A DNA stretch of 64,000 nucleotides, taken from Paracoccus stylophorae (GTDB taxonomy: Bacteria > Pseudomonadota > Alphaproteobacteria > Rhodobacterales > Rhodobacteraceae). The stretch lies in the NCBI RefSeq assembly GCF_028553765.1, contig NZ_CP067134.1:2337001-2401000 (forward strand). Direction: 5' to 3'. The notes below the pieces were generated by a model, which did no database searches, was not told where the DNA came from, and was given only the letters and a program-made list of their open reading frames with translations. Both the position numbers and the translations under genes were made by a program. Each line of letters starts with the position of its first letter. The first letter of the stretch is position 1. Positions 51,634 through 60,475 of this stretch are shown here, in pieces.

Positions 51634-52919
51634 GGCGCGCCCTCCGGCCAGACCAGGCCGAAGAGCGGTGGTGCCACTGGGCATGCCGGTCCGTCGGTCG
51701 GCCAGCCTTGCGCCACGTCCCCCAGCATGGAGACATCCACCTTCGCGTAATGCGCCGTGGTGTCGGTCGACCGGTGCCGCAGCACGGTGGCGATGGCGTC
51801 CAGCGTGGCGCCGCCGCGCAGCATCGCGATGGCGGCCGAGTGCCTGAGCAGATGGCTGCCGCGCGAGGGCGCATTCTCGATGCCGGCCCGACCGACCGCC
51901 CGGCGCACCACACCGCCGACTACGCCGGAACTGATGGGATCGAAGGGCGGCAAGAGCCGCGAGAATACAGTATCGCCCGAGGCGGCTGGCCGCGCCCCGC
52001 TCAGCCAGGCAATCAGGGCGTCGCCTGCATCCTGCGGCAATGGCAACCGGACTTCCCGGCGACCTTTGCCGCAGACAGCTATGTTCCCCGCACGCCAGTC
52101 GATATCGGCCAGGCGCAGCTCTGCCACATCGCGCGCCCGAAGCCCCAAGCGGGCCAGCAGCAGAAGGATCGCCCGGTCACGGCGGCCGCCCGGGGTCTCG
52201 GGATCGCAGGACGCGATCAGCCGCTCGACCGCGTCCGGCTCCAGATAGCGCGGCAGGCTCGCCAGTCGCCAAGTCTTTGCCGTGGGAACCGCACGGTCAA
52301 GGCCGGGCGCGGCGACCCCGCGCTGCGCAAGGTGGCGCAGATACAGGCGCAGCGCGCTTGCCACCATCTTCGGATAATGCACGGACCGCGCCGTCCGGGC
52401 GTGTTCGATCAAACCGTCGCGGATAATCCGGGGCGTGTAACGCGATGGGTCGCTGCCGATCAGCGGCAGGATCTGCGCCAGCATCCGACTGTGCCGCGCG
52501 ATGGTGACCGTTGCCAACCCGCGCTGCCGGGCCTGCGCATCGAGCCAGTCCGCAACGTTGTGGTCCACCGCCGGTGCCTCGGCCACAGGCTGCGGCGGCA
52601 GAGTACCCCGCGCCGCGAGGTAGCGCACGAAGCCATCGACCCGGTTGATGTAGTACTGCCCGAGCGAGCGCGGCGACGAATGGCACTGGCAATCATGCGC
52701 AGCGAACCGCGCCACGATATCCTGCCCGGCATGATCCAGCGCGATGCCGCTCTGGACGCTCCAGGCCAGGAAATGCAGGGCGGAGCCCCGATGGATCCGA
52801 ACCGAAACGTGCGAAAGCCCGGTTGCGGCAAGATACCGGGCATAATCGTCAACCAGGGCTTGGTGCGGTCCTGCATCCAGAAGGCGTCGCCGTGTGACCG
52901 GCGCGTTGAGTTCGTTCAT
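51627..52919 (-). CDS. RIT tyrosine recombinase, first gene
   Basis: A 430-residue tyrosine recombinase, longer than its partners because of an extended N-terminal binding region. Motifs are GLRARDVAELRLADID (Arg I), GKGRREVRLPL, RGSHLLRHSAAIAMLRGG (HxxR) and VLRHRSTDTTAHYAKVD with the tyrosine. GGAGG precedes ATG 52919. It is the promoter-proximal gene, 118 bases inside the right terminal repeat. Confidence 0.9.
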   Translation of the reverse strand: MNELNAPVTRRRLLDAGPHQALVDDYARYLAATGLSHVSVRIHRGSALHFLAWSVQSGIALDHAGQDIVARFAAHDCQCHSSPRSLGQYYINRVDGFVRYLAARGTLPPQPVAEAPAVDHNVADWLDAQARQRGLATVTIARHSRMLAQILPLIGSDPSRYTPRIIRDGLIEHARTARSVHYPKMVASALRLYLRHLAQRGVAAPGLDRAVPTAKTWRLASLPRYLEPDAVERLIASCDPETPGGRRDRAILLLLARLGLRARDVAELRLADIDWRAGNIAVCGKGRREVRLPLPQDAGDALIAWLSGARPAASGDTVFSRLLPPFDPISSGVVGGVVRRAVGRAGIENAPSRGSHLLRHSAAIAMLRGGATLDAIATVLRHRSTDTTAHYAKVDVSMLGDVAQGWPTDGPACPVAPPLFGLVWPEGAPC

Positions 52920-53036
52920 GTTGTCCTCCGTGAAAGGCGCCACTGCGGCGCCACACGAAGGACAATCCGATTATGCCGACCGATGCAGGCAGGAAAACAA
53001 ATGCGGGTCAGATACTTGCGACACCAACGCCCGGAC

Positions 53037-53071
53037 GACTCCGCATAATCCTGCGCTCAGCATAAACCGTC
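53037..53071. repeat. RIT element right terminal inverted repeat
   Basis: 35 bp ending GCTCAGCATAAACCGTC, the exact complement of 49632-49666. The host gene resumes at 53072. Confidence 0.92.
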
Positions 53072-53193
53072 GTGTCGATCGCCCGTTCCTTCGCCTTGCG
53101 GCGGGTGTTCGAGGCGATCCGAATGCGGAGCGCCAAATAATCGACCGCCGCCCCGGAGGGACGGCGGCCATCGACTTGTCGGGGTCCGGTTCC

Positions 53194-53766
53194 TCAGGCG
53201 GCAGGGAGTTTGTACACGCGTCCCCGGTTCTCGACCTTCTCCGAGGTCACCTCGAGCCCGAGTTTCTTTTTCAGCGCCCCGGCCATCGCGCCGCGCACCG
53301 TGTGCGACTGCCATCCCGTCGCAGCCATGATCTCCTCGATGGTCGCGCCATCCGGCGTGCGCAGCATGGCGATCAGCGTGGCCTGCTTGGTGCCCTCGCG
53401 CGGCGTGCGCGCCTTTGGCGCGGCTTCGGGTCCGGCGGGAGCGTCCGGCGCGGGCTCCTCGGTCGGCACGTCCGTCGTGCCTACACGCGCGGTGTTCGCG
53501 TCGTCGGGCTCGATGCCAATGGCGGCGAGGCCAGCGTCGGTGGCGACCAGCGTGACGCCGTGGCCGTCGCCGGTCTCGCGCCAGACGGGTTCGCCCTTGC
53601 GCATGTCCGCGTCGACCTCCTCGAGGAAGCCCTTGGCGAGCATCGCACCGACCACCTTGGCGGCGGCCCCGCCGCGCAGGCTCTCGGGCAGCGGCAGGGC
53701 GATGCGGTCCTCGCGCTGTGCGGCTGCGCTCAGGATCAGGGCTTGGGTGTCGGAAAGTTTGGTCAT
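53194..53766 (-). CDS. DUF3489 family protein
   Basis: A 190-residue protein with N-terminal MTKLSDTQALILSAAAQREDRIALPLPESLRGGAAAKVVGAMLAKGFLEEV and a C-terminal winged-helix-like DUF3489 segment (REGTKQATLIAMLRTPDGATIEEIMAATGWQSHTVRGAMAGALKKKLGLEV). The centre is an acidic, proline-rich linker. It probably acts as a phage regulator. The gene is transcribed opposite to the terminase genes of prophage B. Confidence 0.9.
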   Translation of the reverse strand: MTKLSDTQALILSAAAQREDRIALPLPESLRGGAAAKVVGAMLAKGFLEEVDADMRKGEPVWRETGDGHGVTLVATDAGLAAIGIEPDDANTARVGTTDVPTEEPAPDAPAGPEAAPKARTPREGTKQATLIAMLRTPDGATIEEIMAATGWQSHTVRGAMAGALKKKLGLEVTSEKVENRGRVYKLPAA

Positions 53767-53855
53767 GGTCGTCTCCGTATCGGGGCGTGCGGAATGCGGG
53801 CCCTTCTACGAGGTCGAGCCCGCCAGTCGGCGGGCAGGACCGGGAGCGGGTCGTC

Positions 53856-54080
53856 TCACTTGGCGTATTCGCCTTCATTGAAGGCGCTGTCGGTGATCTC
53901 GCGCAGGCGGTCGCGGTAGTGGTTCAGGGTGCCGACATGGCCCCAGTTGATCTCGTCGGGGCTGGTCTCGAAATGGTCCGCGCTCAGGGCGGCGAGCCGC
54001 TCCAACATCGCGTCGATCTCGGTCTTGGCGGCGATGAAGGCGTCGAGGGCTTTCGTGTTGTCGGTCGCGCGGCGGGTCAT
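53856..54080 (-). CDS. Small hypothetical early phage protein A
   Basis: A 74-residue helical protein (MTRRATDNTKALDAFIAAKTEIDAMLERLAALSADHFETSPDEINWGHVGTLNHYRDRLREITDSAFNEGEYAK). ATG 54080 is chosen over 54107 and 54167 for the GGAG upstream. Its leader (54070-54114) is nearly identical to that of the gene at 54421-54618, including the MTRR start, so the two probably share regulation. Function unknown. Confidence 0.65.
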   Translation of the reverse strand: MTRRATDNTKALDAFIAAKTEIDAMLERLAALSADHFETSPDEINWGHVGTLNHYRDRLREITDSAFNEGEYAK

Positions 54081-54114
54081 CGGGGTGGCTCCGTGGCTGA
54101 GTTGCATCGTCCTT
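54070..54114. repeat. Duplicated leader, copy 1
   Basis: On the - strand this contains the sequence GGACGATGCAACTC, a short spacer, GGAGCCACCC and the start codon ATGACCCGCCGC. It matches 54608-54652 apart from the spacer between the two conserved blocks. Confidence 0.6.
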
Positions 54115-54192
54115 GTGCAATCAGAATCGCTCTGCTTGGCCGGAAAGTGTAGGCAATTCAGAGCCATATGATTGCTATCTGGCCGCCCGCGC

Positions 54193-54408
54193 TCAGATCA
54201 GCCCCATCCCGGCCAGCGATGCGCTGGCGGCGGCGAGCTGCGCAGTGGGCAGTTCGATCTTGAGGTGCGAGATGACGTCGGAGACCTCGGCCGCGATCCC
54301 GTCCTCGCGCAGGGCGGCCTCGATCACCTCGGCGACGGCATCGGGGCGGGAGCGGTCGAACTGGTCCGGAAGGGCGTCGTGATCGATGCGGATGGTGGTC
54401 GTGCTCAT
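54193..54408 (-). CDS. Small hypothetical early phage protein B
   Basis: A 71-residue protein (MSTTTIRIDHDALPDQFDRSRPDAVAEVIEAALREDGIAAEVSDVISHLKIELPTAQLAAASASLAGMGLI), acidic and helical, with a C-terminal hydrophobic patch. No family recognised. It lies between the two genes with duplicated leaders and in the same orientation. Confidence 0.6.
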   Translation of the reverse strand: MSTTTIRIDHDALPDQFDRSRPDAVAEVIEAALREDGIAAEVSDVISHLKIELPTAQLAAASASLAGMGLI

Positions 54409-54420
54409 GGCGGGGTCCTT

Positions 54421-54618
54421 TCAGGATTGGGTGGCGGCGCGGCGTCCGGCCTCGTAGGCCTCGGCGAGCGCGTCGCGGATCGCCCAGACGGCGACGTCGT
54501 GGAAATCGAGCCGGTCGGAGTTCCGGGTCTCGAGCGTTTCGAGAAAGAAGCGGCGCTGCGCGATCTCCAGGATCAGCGCGTCGCGGGCGGCGGCGGGGTC
54601 GGTCTTGCGGCGGGTCAT
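54421..54618 (-). CDS. Small hypothetical early phage protein C
   Basis: A 65-residue protein (MTRRKTDPAAARDALILEIAQRRFFLETLETRNSDRLDFHDVAVWAIRDALAEAYEAGRRAATQS), helical, with a charged end. ATG 54618 lies in the second copy of the duplicated leader. It is the most upstream gene of the - strand operon and diverges from the terminase small subunit, 113 bases away. Function unknown. Confidence 0.6.
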   Translation of the reverse strand: MTRRKTDPAAARDALILEIAQRRFFLETLETRNSDRLDFHDVAVWAIRDALAEAYEAGRRAATQS

Positions 54619-54652
54619 CTGGGTGGCTCCTTGGGTCGAGTTGCATCGTCCT
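54608..54652. repeat. Duplicated leader, copy 2
   Basis: Near-identical to 54070-54114 including ribosome site and start; upstream ends diverge, so the duplication covers only about 45 bp. Confidence 0.6.
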
Positions 54653-54731
54653 TCTGGAGACACGTTCCCTCTGTCCGCGACGCATATCAACTCGATAAGC
54701 ACATGAATCTGAATGATAATCGGAGCCGTCG

Positions 54732-55316
54732 ATGCAGCGCATGAGCGAGCGCCAGTACGCCGCGCATGTCGGGCTGTCGCGGGGCGCGATCCAGAAGGCG
54801 AAGACGGCCGAGCGGCTGGTCCTCTATCCCGACGGCAGCATCAACGCGGCCGCCAGCGACGCCCGGCGGGCCGAGACAACCGATCCGTCCAAGACCCGGA
54901 AGCCACCAGCGCCGAAGCTGAAGCCTGTCCCCGAGGCGGCGGTGGCCGCCGTCGGCGATACCCTGCGCGAACAGGGACTGGCGGTCCCGGCGGTGGGCGG
55001 CGGCACGACCTTTCTGCAGGCCAAGACCGCGAACGAGGTGCTGAAGGCGCAGGAGCGGCGCATCAGGCTGCAGAAGCTGAAGGGGGAGTTGATCGAGCGG
55101 GCCCGCGCGCTGGCGCTGGTGTTCCGGCTGGCGCGGGCGGAGCGGGACGCATGGGTGACCTGGCCGGCGCGGGTCGCGGCGCTGATGGCCTCGGAACTCA
55201 CCGCGGCGCTGGGGGACGGATACGAGGTGGAGGCGGCGCTGATGCAGAAGGTTCTGGAGGCCCATGTCCGCGCCCAGCTCGACAGCCTCGCGGAGATCCG
55301 GCCGGGGCTTGGATGA
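54732..55316 (+). CDS. Terminase small subunit (prophage B)
   Basis: A 194-residue DNA-packaging small subunit. It has an N-terminal helix-turn-helix (SERQYAAHVGLSRGAIQKAKTAERLVLYPDG), an alanine/proline linker, then FLQAKTANEVLKAQERRIRLQKLKGELIERARAL. It ends FRLARAERDAWVTWPARVAALMASEL, near-identical to the partial copy at 1-213. The overlap with terL2 (53 nt) matches copy 1. It is the first + strand gene of the prophage B late region. Confidence 0.88.
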   Translation: MQRMSERQYAAHVGLSRGAIQKAKTAERLVLYPDGSINAAASDARRAETTDPSKTRKPPAPKLKPVPEAAVAAVGDTLREQGLAVPAVGGGTTFLQAKTANEVLKAQERRIRLQKLKGELIERARALALVFRLARAERDAWVTWPARVAALMASELTAALGDGYEVEAALMQKVLEAHVRAQLDSLAEIRPGLG

Positions 55317-57258
55317 CGAGGTCTTCGCCTTCGACGGCGCTGCCGCGCTGATCCGCGCCTGGTCGCGGGGCCTGCGCCCGGACCCGGATCTGACCGTCTC
55401 GAGCTGGGCGGACCGTCACCGGAAGCTCGCCTCGCGCGCCTCGGCCGAGCCGGGACAGTACCGGACCGCGCGCACGCCCTACATGCGCGAGATCATGGAT
55501 CGCCTGTCGCCCGGCGATCCGACGCAGCGCATCGTGTTCATGAAGGCAGCAAAGGTCGGGGCGACCGAGGCGGGCAACAACTGGATCGGCTTCGTGATCC
55601 ACCAGGCGCCGGGCCCGATGCTGGCGGTCCAGCCGACGGTGGAACTGGCCAAGCGCAACTCGCGCCAGCGGATCGATCCGCTGATCGAAGAAAGCCCGGA
55701 CCTGCGGGAGCGGGTGAAGCCTGCGCGCTCGCGCGACGCGGGCAACACGATGCTGTCGAAGGAGTTCGCGGGCGGCATCCTGATCATGACCGGGGCGAAC
55801 TCGGCGGTCGGGCTGCGCTCGACGCCTGCGCGCTACATCTTCCTCGACGAGGTCGACGCCTATCCGGCCTCGGCCGACGAGGAAGGCGACCCGATCACGC
55901 TGGCGGAAGCCCGGTCGCTGACCTTCGCCCATCGGCGCAAGGTGTTCCTGGTGTCGACCCCGACGATCCGGGGGTTGAGCCGGATCGAGCGGGAATACGA
56001 GGCATCGGACCAGCGGCGCTACTTCGTGCCGTGCCCGCATTGCGACGCGATGCAGTGGCTGAGGTTCGAGCGGCTGCGCTGGGAAAAGGGGCGGCCGGAG
56101 ACGGCCGAGTATCTCTGCGAGGGCTGCGACGCGGCAATCGCCGAGCACCACAAGACGAGGATGCTCGAGCGCGGCGAGTGGCGTGCGACCGCCACGGCCA
56201 CCGATCCGGCGACGGTCGGCTACCACCTCTCGGCGCTCTATTCGCCGGTGGGCTGTCTCAGCTGGCAGCGGATCGCGCGGGCACATGAGGCGGCACGGGG
56301 CAGCGACGAGGCGATGCGGGCGTTCCGGAACACCATCCTCGGCGAGACCTGGATGGAGACCGGCGAGGCGCCCGACTGGCAGCGGCTGGCGGACCGGCGC
56401 GAGGCGTGGGCTCCAGGCACGGTGCCGGCTGCTGGGCTGTTCCTGACCGCGGGCGCCGACGTGCAGAAGGACCGGATCGAGGTCGATGTCTGGGCCTGGG
56501 GCCGCGGGCTCGAAAGCTGGCTGGTCGACCATCTCGTGCTCGAGGGCGGGCCGGGCGATCCGGCCTGCTGGCAGCAGCTGACGGAGCTGCTCGGCCGCAC
56601 ATGGGCGCATGCCTCAGGCCAGACGATGGCGCTGGCGCGGCTCGCGATCGACACCGGCTACGAGACCAGCGCGGTCTATGCCTGGTCGCGGCAGGTCGGC
56701 TTCGCGCAGGTGGCGCCAGTGAAGGGTGTCGAGGGCTTCAACCGCTCGAGCCCGGTGACCGGGCCGACCTATGTCGACGCCACGATCGGTGGCAAGCGGC
56801 TGCGGCGCGGGGCCCGGCTCTGGACGGTGGCGGTCTCGACCTTCAAGGCCGAGACCTATCGCTTCCTGCGGCAGGACCGGCCGACGAGGGAAGAACAGGC
56901 CGCCGGCGCGCTGTGCCCGCCCGGTTCGGTGCATCTGCCGGACTGGGCGGATGGCGAATGGCTGAAGCAACTGACCGCCGAGCAGCTGGTGACGGTCCGC
57001 ACGAAACGCGGCTTCGCGCGGCTCGAATGGCAGAAGCTCCGCGAGCGCAACGAGGCGCTGGATTGCCGGATCTATGCCCGTGCGGCGGCGTGGATTCTCG
57101 GGGCGGATCGCTGGCCGGAGGCGCGGTGGGCCGATCTGGAGGCGCAGCTTGGGGTGGTGAAGCAAGGCGAGACGGAGGCCGGGGCGGGAACGGCGGTGCC
57201 AGTCCCGCGGCGAATGGCACCGCGGCGGCGCACGGTGCGGTCGAGCTACATGATTTGA
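55264..57258 (+). CDS. Phage terminase large subunit, GpA family (prophage B)
   Basis: A 664-residue protein highly similar to that at 161-2164 along its whole length: KAAKVGATE (Walker A-like), IFLDEVDAYPASADEEGD (Walker B), the zinc cysteines in CPHCDAMQW and CEGCDAA, and RLAIDTGYET. Differences concentrate in the N- and C-terminal 30 residues. GGAGG precedes ATG 55264. The gene is intact, but its prophage lacks downstream head genes because of the IS5-family element at 58911. Confidence 0.93.
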   Translation: MSAPSSTASRRSGRGLDDEVFAFDGAAALIRAWSRGLRPDPDLTVSSWADRHRKLASRASAEPGQYRTARTPYMREIMDRLSPGDPTQRIVFMKAAKVGATEAGNNWIGFVIHQAPGPMLAVQPTVELAKRNSRQRIDPLIEESPDLRERVKPARSRDAGNTMLSKEFAGGILIMTGANSAVGLRSTPARYIFLDEVDAYPASADEEGDPITLAEARSLTFAHRRKVFLVSTPTIRGLSRIEREYEASDQRRYFVPCPHCDAMQWLRFERLRWEKGRPETAEYLCEGCDAAIAEHHKTRMLERGEWRATATATDPATVGYHLSALYSPVGCLSWQRIARAHEAARGSDEAMRAFRNTILGETWMETGEAPDWQRLADRREAWAPGTVPAAGLFLTAGADVQKDRIEVDVWAWGRGLESWLVDHLVLEGGPGDPACWQQLTELLGRTWAHASGQTMALARLAIDTGYETSAVYAWSRQVGFAQVAPVKGVEGFNRSSPVTGPTYVDATIGGKRLRRGARLWTVAVSTFKAETYRFLRQDRPTREEQAAGALCPPGSVHLPDWADGEWLKQLTAEQLVTVRTKRGFARLEWQKLRERNEALDCRIYARAAAWILGADRWPEARWADLEAQLGVVKQGETEAGAGTAVPVPRRMAPRRRTVRSSYMI

Positions 57259-57294
57259 AGACCAGCGACGAGGGCGGCGTAGGGTTGTGACGCC

Positions 57295-58209
57295 TCAGTT
57301 GAGACAGCACTTCTTGAACTTCCTGCCGCTGCCGCAGGGACAGAGATCATTCCGGCCAACCTTCGGCGCTTCGCGGTGGAAGGTCTCGCCGGGGACGTCC
57401 GACGTCCATTCGTCATCGTGCAGGCCAGAGGCCGTACTGTCGCGCCGATATGCGTCGGAGAAGCAGTACCAGCCGGACAATTCATCGATGGCGCTCTCGA
57501 TGGGCCGGGTGTTGCGGCTGTGGTGGAACCAGCCGGATGCGCCCGCCTCGGTCGCCTCTTTGAGCGCGTTCCGGAAGTCCTCGACCCTTGAAAGCTCAGG
57601 GGAGATCCATTTCCTTTCGTAGGCTTGGACGACCAGTGGCTCCAGATGCGTGAGGCCGAGGTCCGCCACCGCGAAGGCCCAGGATTCCCAGAGCTCGCCG
57701 GGCTTTTCGACACCGCTGCCGAAGAAGGCTTCCAGATAGGCGTGGATTTCGGCGGCCTTGTTCGGTTGGCCGCGCGCGATCATCACGAGCGCGTCGATCA
57801 TCTGGCAGCGCACGAAGACGTCGGCACTCGCGTCCTCGAGCACTTCGAGGATCGGCATGAGGTCGCCGTCGAACACGCCCGCGACGACGCGGGCCGTGCT
57901 TTCCGTGATGGCATCGCCGAGGAGGGCGTCGAGGAACGCGCTGTCGTGCCGCAGGAGCGCCGCGAGGGGTCGATAGGCGCGAACGTCACGCCATTCGCCG
58001 AGCAGGAAGAAGGCGAGGAGAAAGACCGCCAGATCATCCTCGGCCACGGTGTCCGGTCCGGCACGCCGCAGACGGTGGATCAGGTCGAGGAATACCGGGA
58101 TCATCTCTTCCCGGTGTCTGCCTGCCTCGATCATCGCCTCGCGCGGAAACCCCTCCGGGACGGCGAGGGCAGTGAATATCTGTTCCGGGGTCACGCCTTG
58201 GCTCTCCAT
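57295..58209 (-). CDS. DUF1186/SEC-C motif protein
   Basis: A 304-residue protein. Residues 1-270 look like DUF1186 ([47 protein letters not shown]), a helical repeat fold, and the last 22 are a SEC-C zinc motif ([25 protein letters not shown]-8x-C-C). It is transcribed against the phage genes, between terL2 and the gpW-like gene, where copy 1 has only one base. So it is an inserted cargo gene. ATG 58209 fits the conserved start. Function unknown. Confidence 0.85.
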   Translation of the reverse strand: MESQGVTPEQIFTALAVPEGFPREAMIEAGRHREEMIPVFLDLIHRLRRAGPDTVAEDDLAVFLLAFFLLGEWRDVRAYRPLAALLRHDSAFLDALLGDAITESTARVVAGVFDGDLMPILEVLEDASADVFVRCQMIDALVMIARGQPNKAAEIHAYLEAFFGSGVEKPGELWESWAFAVADLGLTHLEPLVVQAYERKWISPELSRVEDFRNALKEATEAGASGWFHHSRNTRPIESAIDELSGWYCFSDAYRRDSTASGLHDDEWTSDVPGETFHREAPKVGRNDLCPCGSGRKFKKCCLN

Positions 58210-58283
58210 GCTTGCATTATTGGCGGGACATATCCCAGCCAGTGAACCCGCGCCACTGGCGCCTTGTCCGACAGGAATGGTTG

Positions 58284-58499
58284 ATGCCAACGGCCGCAGA
58301 GATCCGCGCCCGCCGCGACGCGCTGACCGCGCAGCGCTCCTCGGGCGTGGCGCGGGTCAGCTACGACGGCAAGTCGGTGGACTATCGCAGCCTGGCCGAG
58401 ATCGATCGGGCCATCGAGGCGCTGGATCGCGAGATCGCCGCGGCCGAGGGGCGGCGGATCGTGCGGCAGGTGCGGATGACGACCAGCAAGGGGCTCTGA
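58284..58499 (+). CDS. Head-tail joining protein, gpW-like (prophage B)
   Basis: A 71-residue protein sharing [30 protein letters not shown] with the gpW-like protein at 2166-2375. Start ATG 58284 matches the conserved domain. It lies four bases before the portal gene. It retains the ancestral position despite the DUF1186 insertion upstream. Confidence 0.75.
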   Translation: MPTAAEIRARRDALTAQRSSGVARVSYDGKSVDYRSLAEIDRAIEALDREIAAAEGRRIVRQVRMTTSKGL

Positions 58500-58503
58500 A
58501 CCC

Positions 58504-58910
58504 ATGGGCCTTTTCGACCGCTTCCGCCGCCGCTCGACCGGCGGCCCGGCCGCAGTGCGCGCCCGGCTCGAGGGCGCCATGGCGAAACGCCGCCTCCGGG
58601 GCTGGAACCCGCCTCTGGAAAACATCAATACGCTGGTCGCCTCGGGCGGGCCGCGGCTGCTGGCGCGTTCCCGCGAGCTGGTGGTGACCAACGGTTATGC
58701 CGCCAATGCCTGCGAGGCCTTCGCCGCGAACCTCGTCGGCGACGGCATCAAGCCCTCGTCGCTGATCGGCGACGCCGATCTTCGCGACCGTGTGCAGCGG
58801 CTCTGGCTGGCCTGGACCGACGAGGCCGATGCGGACGGGCTGACCGACTTCTACGGGTTGCAGGCCATGGTCGCGCGGGAGATGTTCGTCGCCGGCGAGT
58901 GCTTCGTCCG
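58504..58910 (+). pseudogene. Portal protein, 5' part only (prophage B)
   Basis: The first 135 codons (MGLFDRFRRRSTGGPAAVRARLEGAMAKRRLRGWNPPLENIN, then DFYGLQAMVAREMFVAGECFVR) correspond to the N-terminal third of the portal at 2375-3919. It is disrupted by the IS5-family element, which begins at 58911. After the element (59961 on) portal sequence does not resume, so the rest of the prophage B head module is deleted. Confidence 0.88.
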
Positions 58911-59960
58911 GGCTCTGTTGCACAAATCGGCTGCTGATCGGACTTCCCCTTTCCCCGGACAGATTTATCCTGCGACCTCTGTGATGGGCGTGCCGAGCGC
59001 GGTGAAGCCGTTGAGCACGGCGACGCGCACCTGGAACTCCGCGACCTGACGGTCGAACTCGCGTGCGGATAGGCGCTGACCCAGCAGCTTGACGCAGTGC
59101 ATCTTGGTTTCTGCGCGGCTTCGGCGGTGATAGCCGCTCCATCGTCGCCAGATTGTCCGCCCGACGCGCTTCGATGTGCGCAGGATCTCGTTGCGGGCGA
59201 CAGCCCCGGCTGTGTCGGGCTTCCAGGGCTTGGCGTTCTTGCGAGGCGGGATGATCGCCGCGGCACCGCGCGCGGCGATGGCGTCGTGGCACTTGCGGGT
59301 GTCGAAAGCACCATCTGCCGTGACGCTGGCGATCTCCTGGTCGGGTGGTATCTGGTCCAGAAGTTCGGGCAGCATGGGCGCGTCACCGACGTCGCTGGTG
59401 GTGAACTCGGCCGCCCGGATTTCCAGTGATTTCTCGTCGATCCCGATGTGGATCTTGCGCCAGACCCTGCGCTTCGTGCCGCCATGTTTGCGGGCGTTCC
59501 ACTCGCCTTCACCCTCGACCTTGATCCCGGTGCTGTCGACCAGCAGGTGCAGCGGACCGGCCGATCCGCGGTAGGGGATGTTGACCTTCAGGGTCTTCTG
59601 GCGCCGCGACAGCGTGCTGAAGTCGGGCACCGCCCAGTCCAGGCCGATCAACCGCAGCAGGCTCTCGACGAAGCCCGTCGTCTGCCTGAGCGCCATCCCG
59701 AACAGCACTTTCATCGTGAGGCAGGTCTGGATGGCTGCGTCGCTGTAGTCCGCTTGTCGCCCGCGCTTGCCAGTCGGCGCGGCCTTCCACGTCATGGCGG
59801 GGTCGAACCAGATCGTCAGAGAGCCGCGGCGCTTGAGCGCTTGGTTATAGGCGGGCCAGTTCCTGGTCTTGTAGATCGGGGGTGTCGGTCTGCTCATGCA
59901 GTCAAGCTACCACGCTGGATTCACGAGATGAATCCCTCACGCGATTTGTGCAACAGAGCC
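58911..59960 (-). mobile_element. IS5-family insertion sequence (about 1.05 kb)
   Basis: Terminal inverted repeats of about 18 bp (GGCTCTGTTGCACAAATC and its complement) bound a single transposase gene. The dinucleotide CG flanks both ends, which may be a short target duplication. The outside flanks are unrelated (phage portal, then non-phage DNA), so a deletion or recombination followed insertion. Confidence 0.88.
58965..59897 (-). CDS. IS5-family transposase
   Basis: A 310-residue DDE transposase with an N-terminal DUF4096-like region (TWKAAPTGKRGRQADYSDAAIQTCLTMKVLFGMALRQTTGF). The DDE residues are visible: first D in HLLVDSTGIKV, second D in SVTADGAFDTRKCHDAI, and E in the YHRRSRAETKMHCVKLLG block near the end. 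The frame is complete and in the antisense direction relative to the phage genes it interrupts. The element may still be mobile. Confidence 0.92.
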   Translation of the reverse strand: MSRPTPPIYKTRNWPAYNQALKRRGSLTIWFDPAMTWKAAPTGKRGRQADYSDAAIQTCLTMKVLFGMALRQTTGFVESLLRLIGLDWAVPDFSTLSRRQKTLKVNIPYRGSAGPLHLLVDSTGIKVEGEGEWNARKHGGTKRRVWRKIHIGIDEKSLEIRAAEFTTSDVGDAPMLPELLDQIPPDQEIASVTADGAFDTRKCHDAIAARGAAAIIPPRKNAKPWKPDTAGAVARNEILRTSKRVGRTIWRRWSGYHRRSRAETKMHCVKLLGQRLSAREFDRQVAEFQVRVAVLNGFTALGTPITEVAG

Positions 59961-59994
59961 CGTCCCAGGGAACAGCGGCAGGCGTGGTATTGGA

Positions 59995-60390
59995 TCACTG
60001 GCTATTCAAAGCAGCGCGAGCGGTGCGATGGTCTGGAAACGGTGCATCCAGGGCAACACGCTGCGAAGGGACGCAAATATCCATCATTACAAAATAATGG
60101 AACGTGCCGGCCTCCGGCGTTTCTATCGGCTCGGCGCCCGTTTCGCCGGCCACCTGACGATCCTCGAGGAACAATTCCACTCTTTGCGATTGCAAGGTCC
60201 GTTCCCGGCAATCCACACGCATCAATTTGGCAGCAGCATCGAAGGATATATCACGGACCGTGCGGATGGACTTAAAGAAGGTCCACATCCAGACATCCAC
60301 CGGTGTCTCCGGCGCAGCTTCCGGCAACTCACCGGCTATCATTGTAGCCATCGTCGGGTTTGAAGCGTTCGAATGAAGCGACGAGAACAT
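59995..60390 (-). CDS. Adhesin-E-like protein remnant
   Basis: A 131-residue frame with VDVWMWTFFKSIRTVRDISFDAAAKLMRVDCRERTLQSQRVELFLEDRQVAG, recalling the beta-rich surface-adhesin E-like families. No signal peptide is visible at the N-terminus, which looks like read-through from an upstream stop, so the 5' end is probably lost or the gene is decayed. It is the first non-phage gene after the IS5-family element. Confidence 0.4.
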   Translation of the reverse strand: MFSSLHSNASNPTMATMIAGELPEAAPETPVDVWMWTFFKSIRTVRDISFDAAAKLMRVDCRERTLQSQRVELFLEDRQVAGETGAEPIETPEAGTFHYFVMMDICVPSQRVALDAPFPDHRTARAALNSQ

Positions 60391-60475
60391 ATGAGAACAT
60401 ACTGACTACAAGTCCTTCGTGTTCGTTGCGGAACGGTCTTGATCGCTGTGTCAGATATTCAATGCGCCGCTTCAC

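Larger units (their letters stand above)
49612..53071 (-). mobile_element. RIT-type element: three tandem tyrosine recombinases
   Basis: A 3460-bp insertion with perfect 35-bp terminal inverted repeats at 49632-49666 and 53037-53071, containing only three overlapping tyrosine recombinase genes. This is the architecture described for recombinase-in-trio elements. A 20-bp perfect palindrome (49612-49631, TTATGCCGAG and its complement) adds to the left end. No target duplication is apparent. Confidence 0.9.
49456..53140 (+). pseudogene. DUF7220-like small membrane protein, split by RIT element
   Basis: Codons 49456-49611 (MKQSHLMSLVESVANVVVGYGVAVLTQILIFPIFGLHTTLAQNLKMGAIFTV) and codons 53072-53140 (VSIARSFALRRVFEAIRMRSAK and stop) join exactly in frame when 49612-53071 is removed. 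Together they make a 74-residue protein of the phage DUF7220 type, with two hydrophobic helices and a basic end. It overlaps the methylase stop (ATGA). The gene is split by the insertion, which retains the whole host reading frame with no base gained or lost. Confidence 0.85.
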
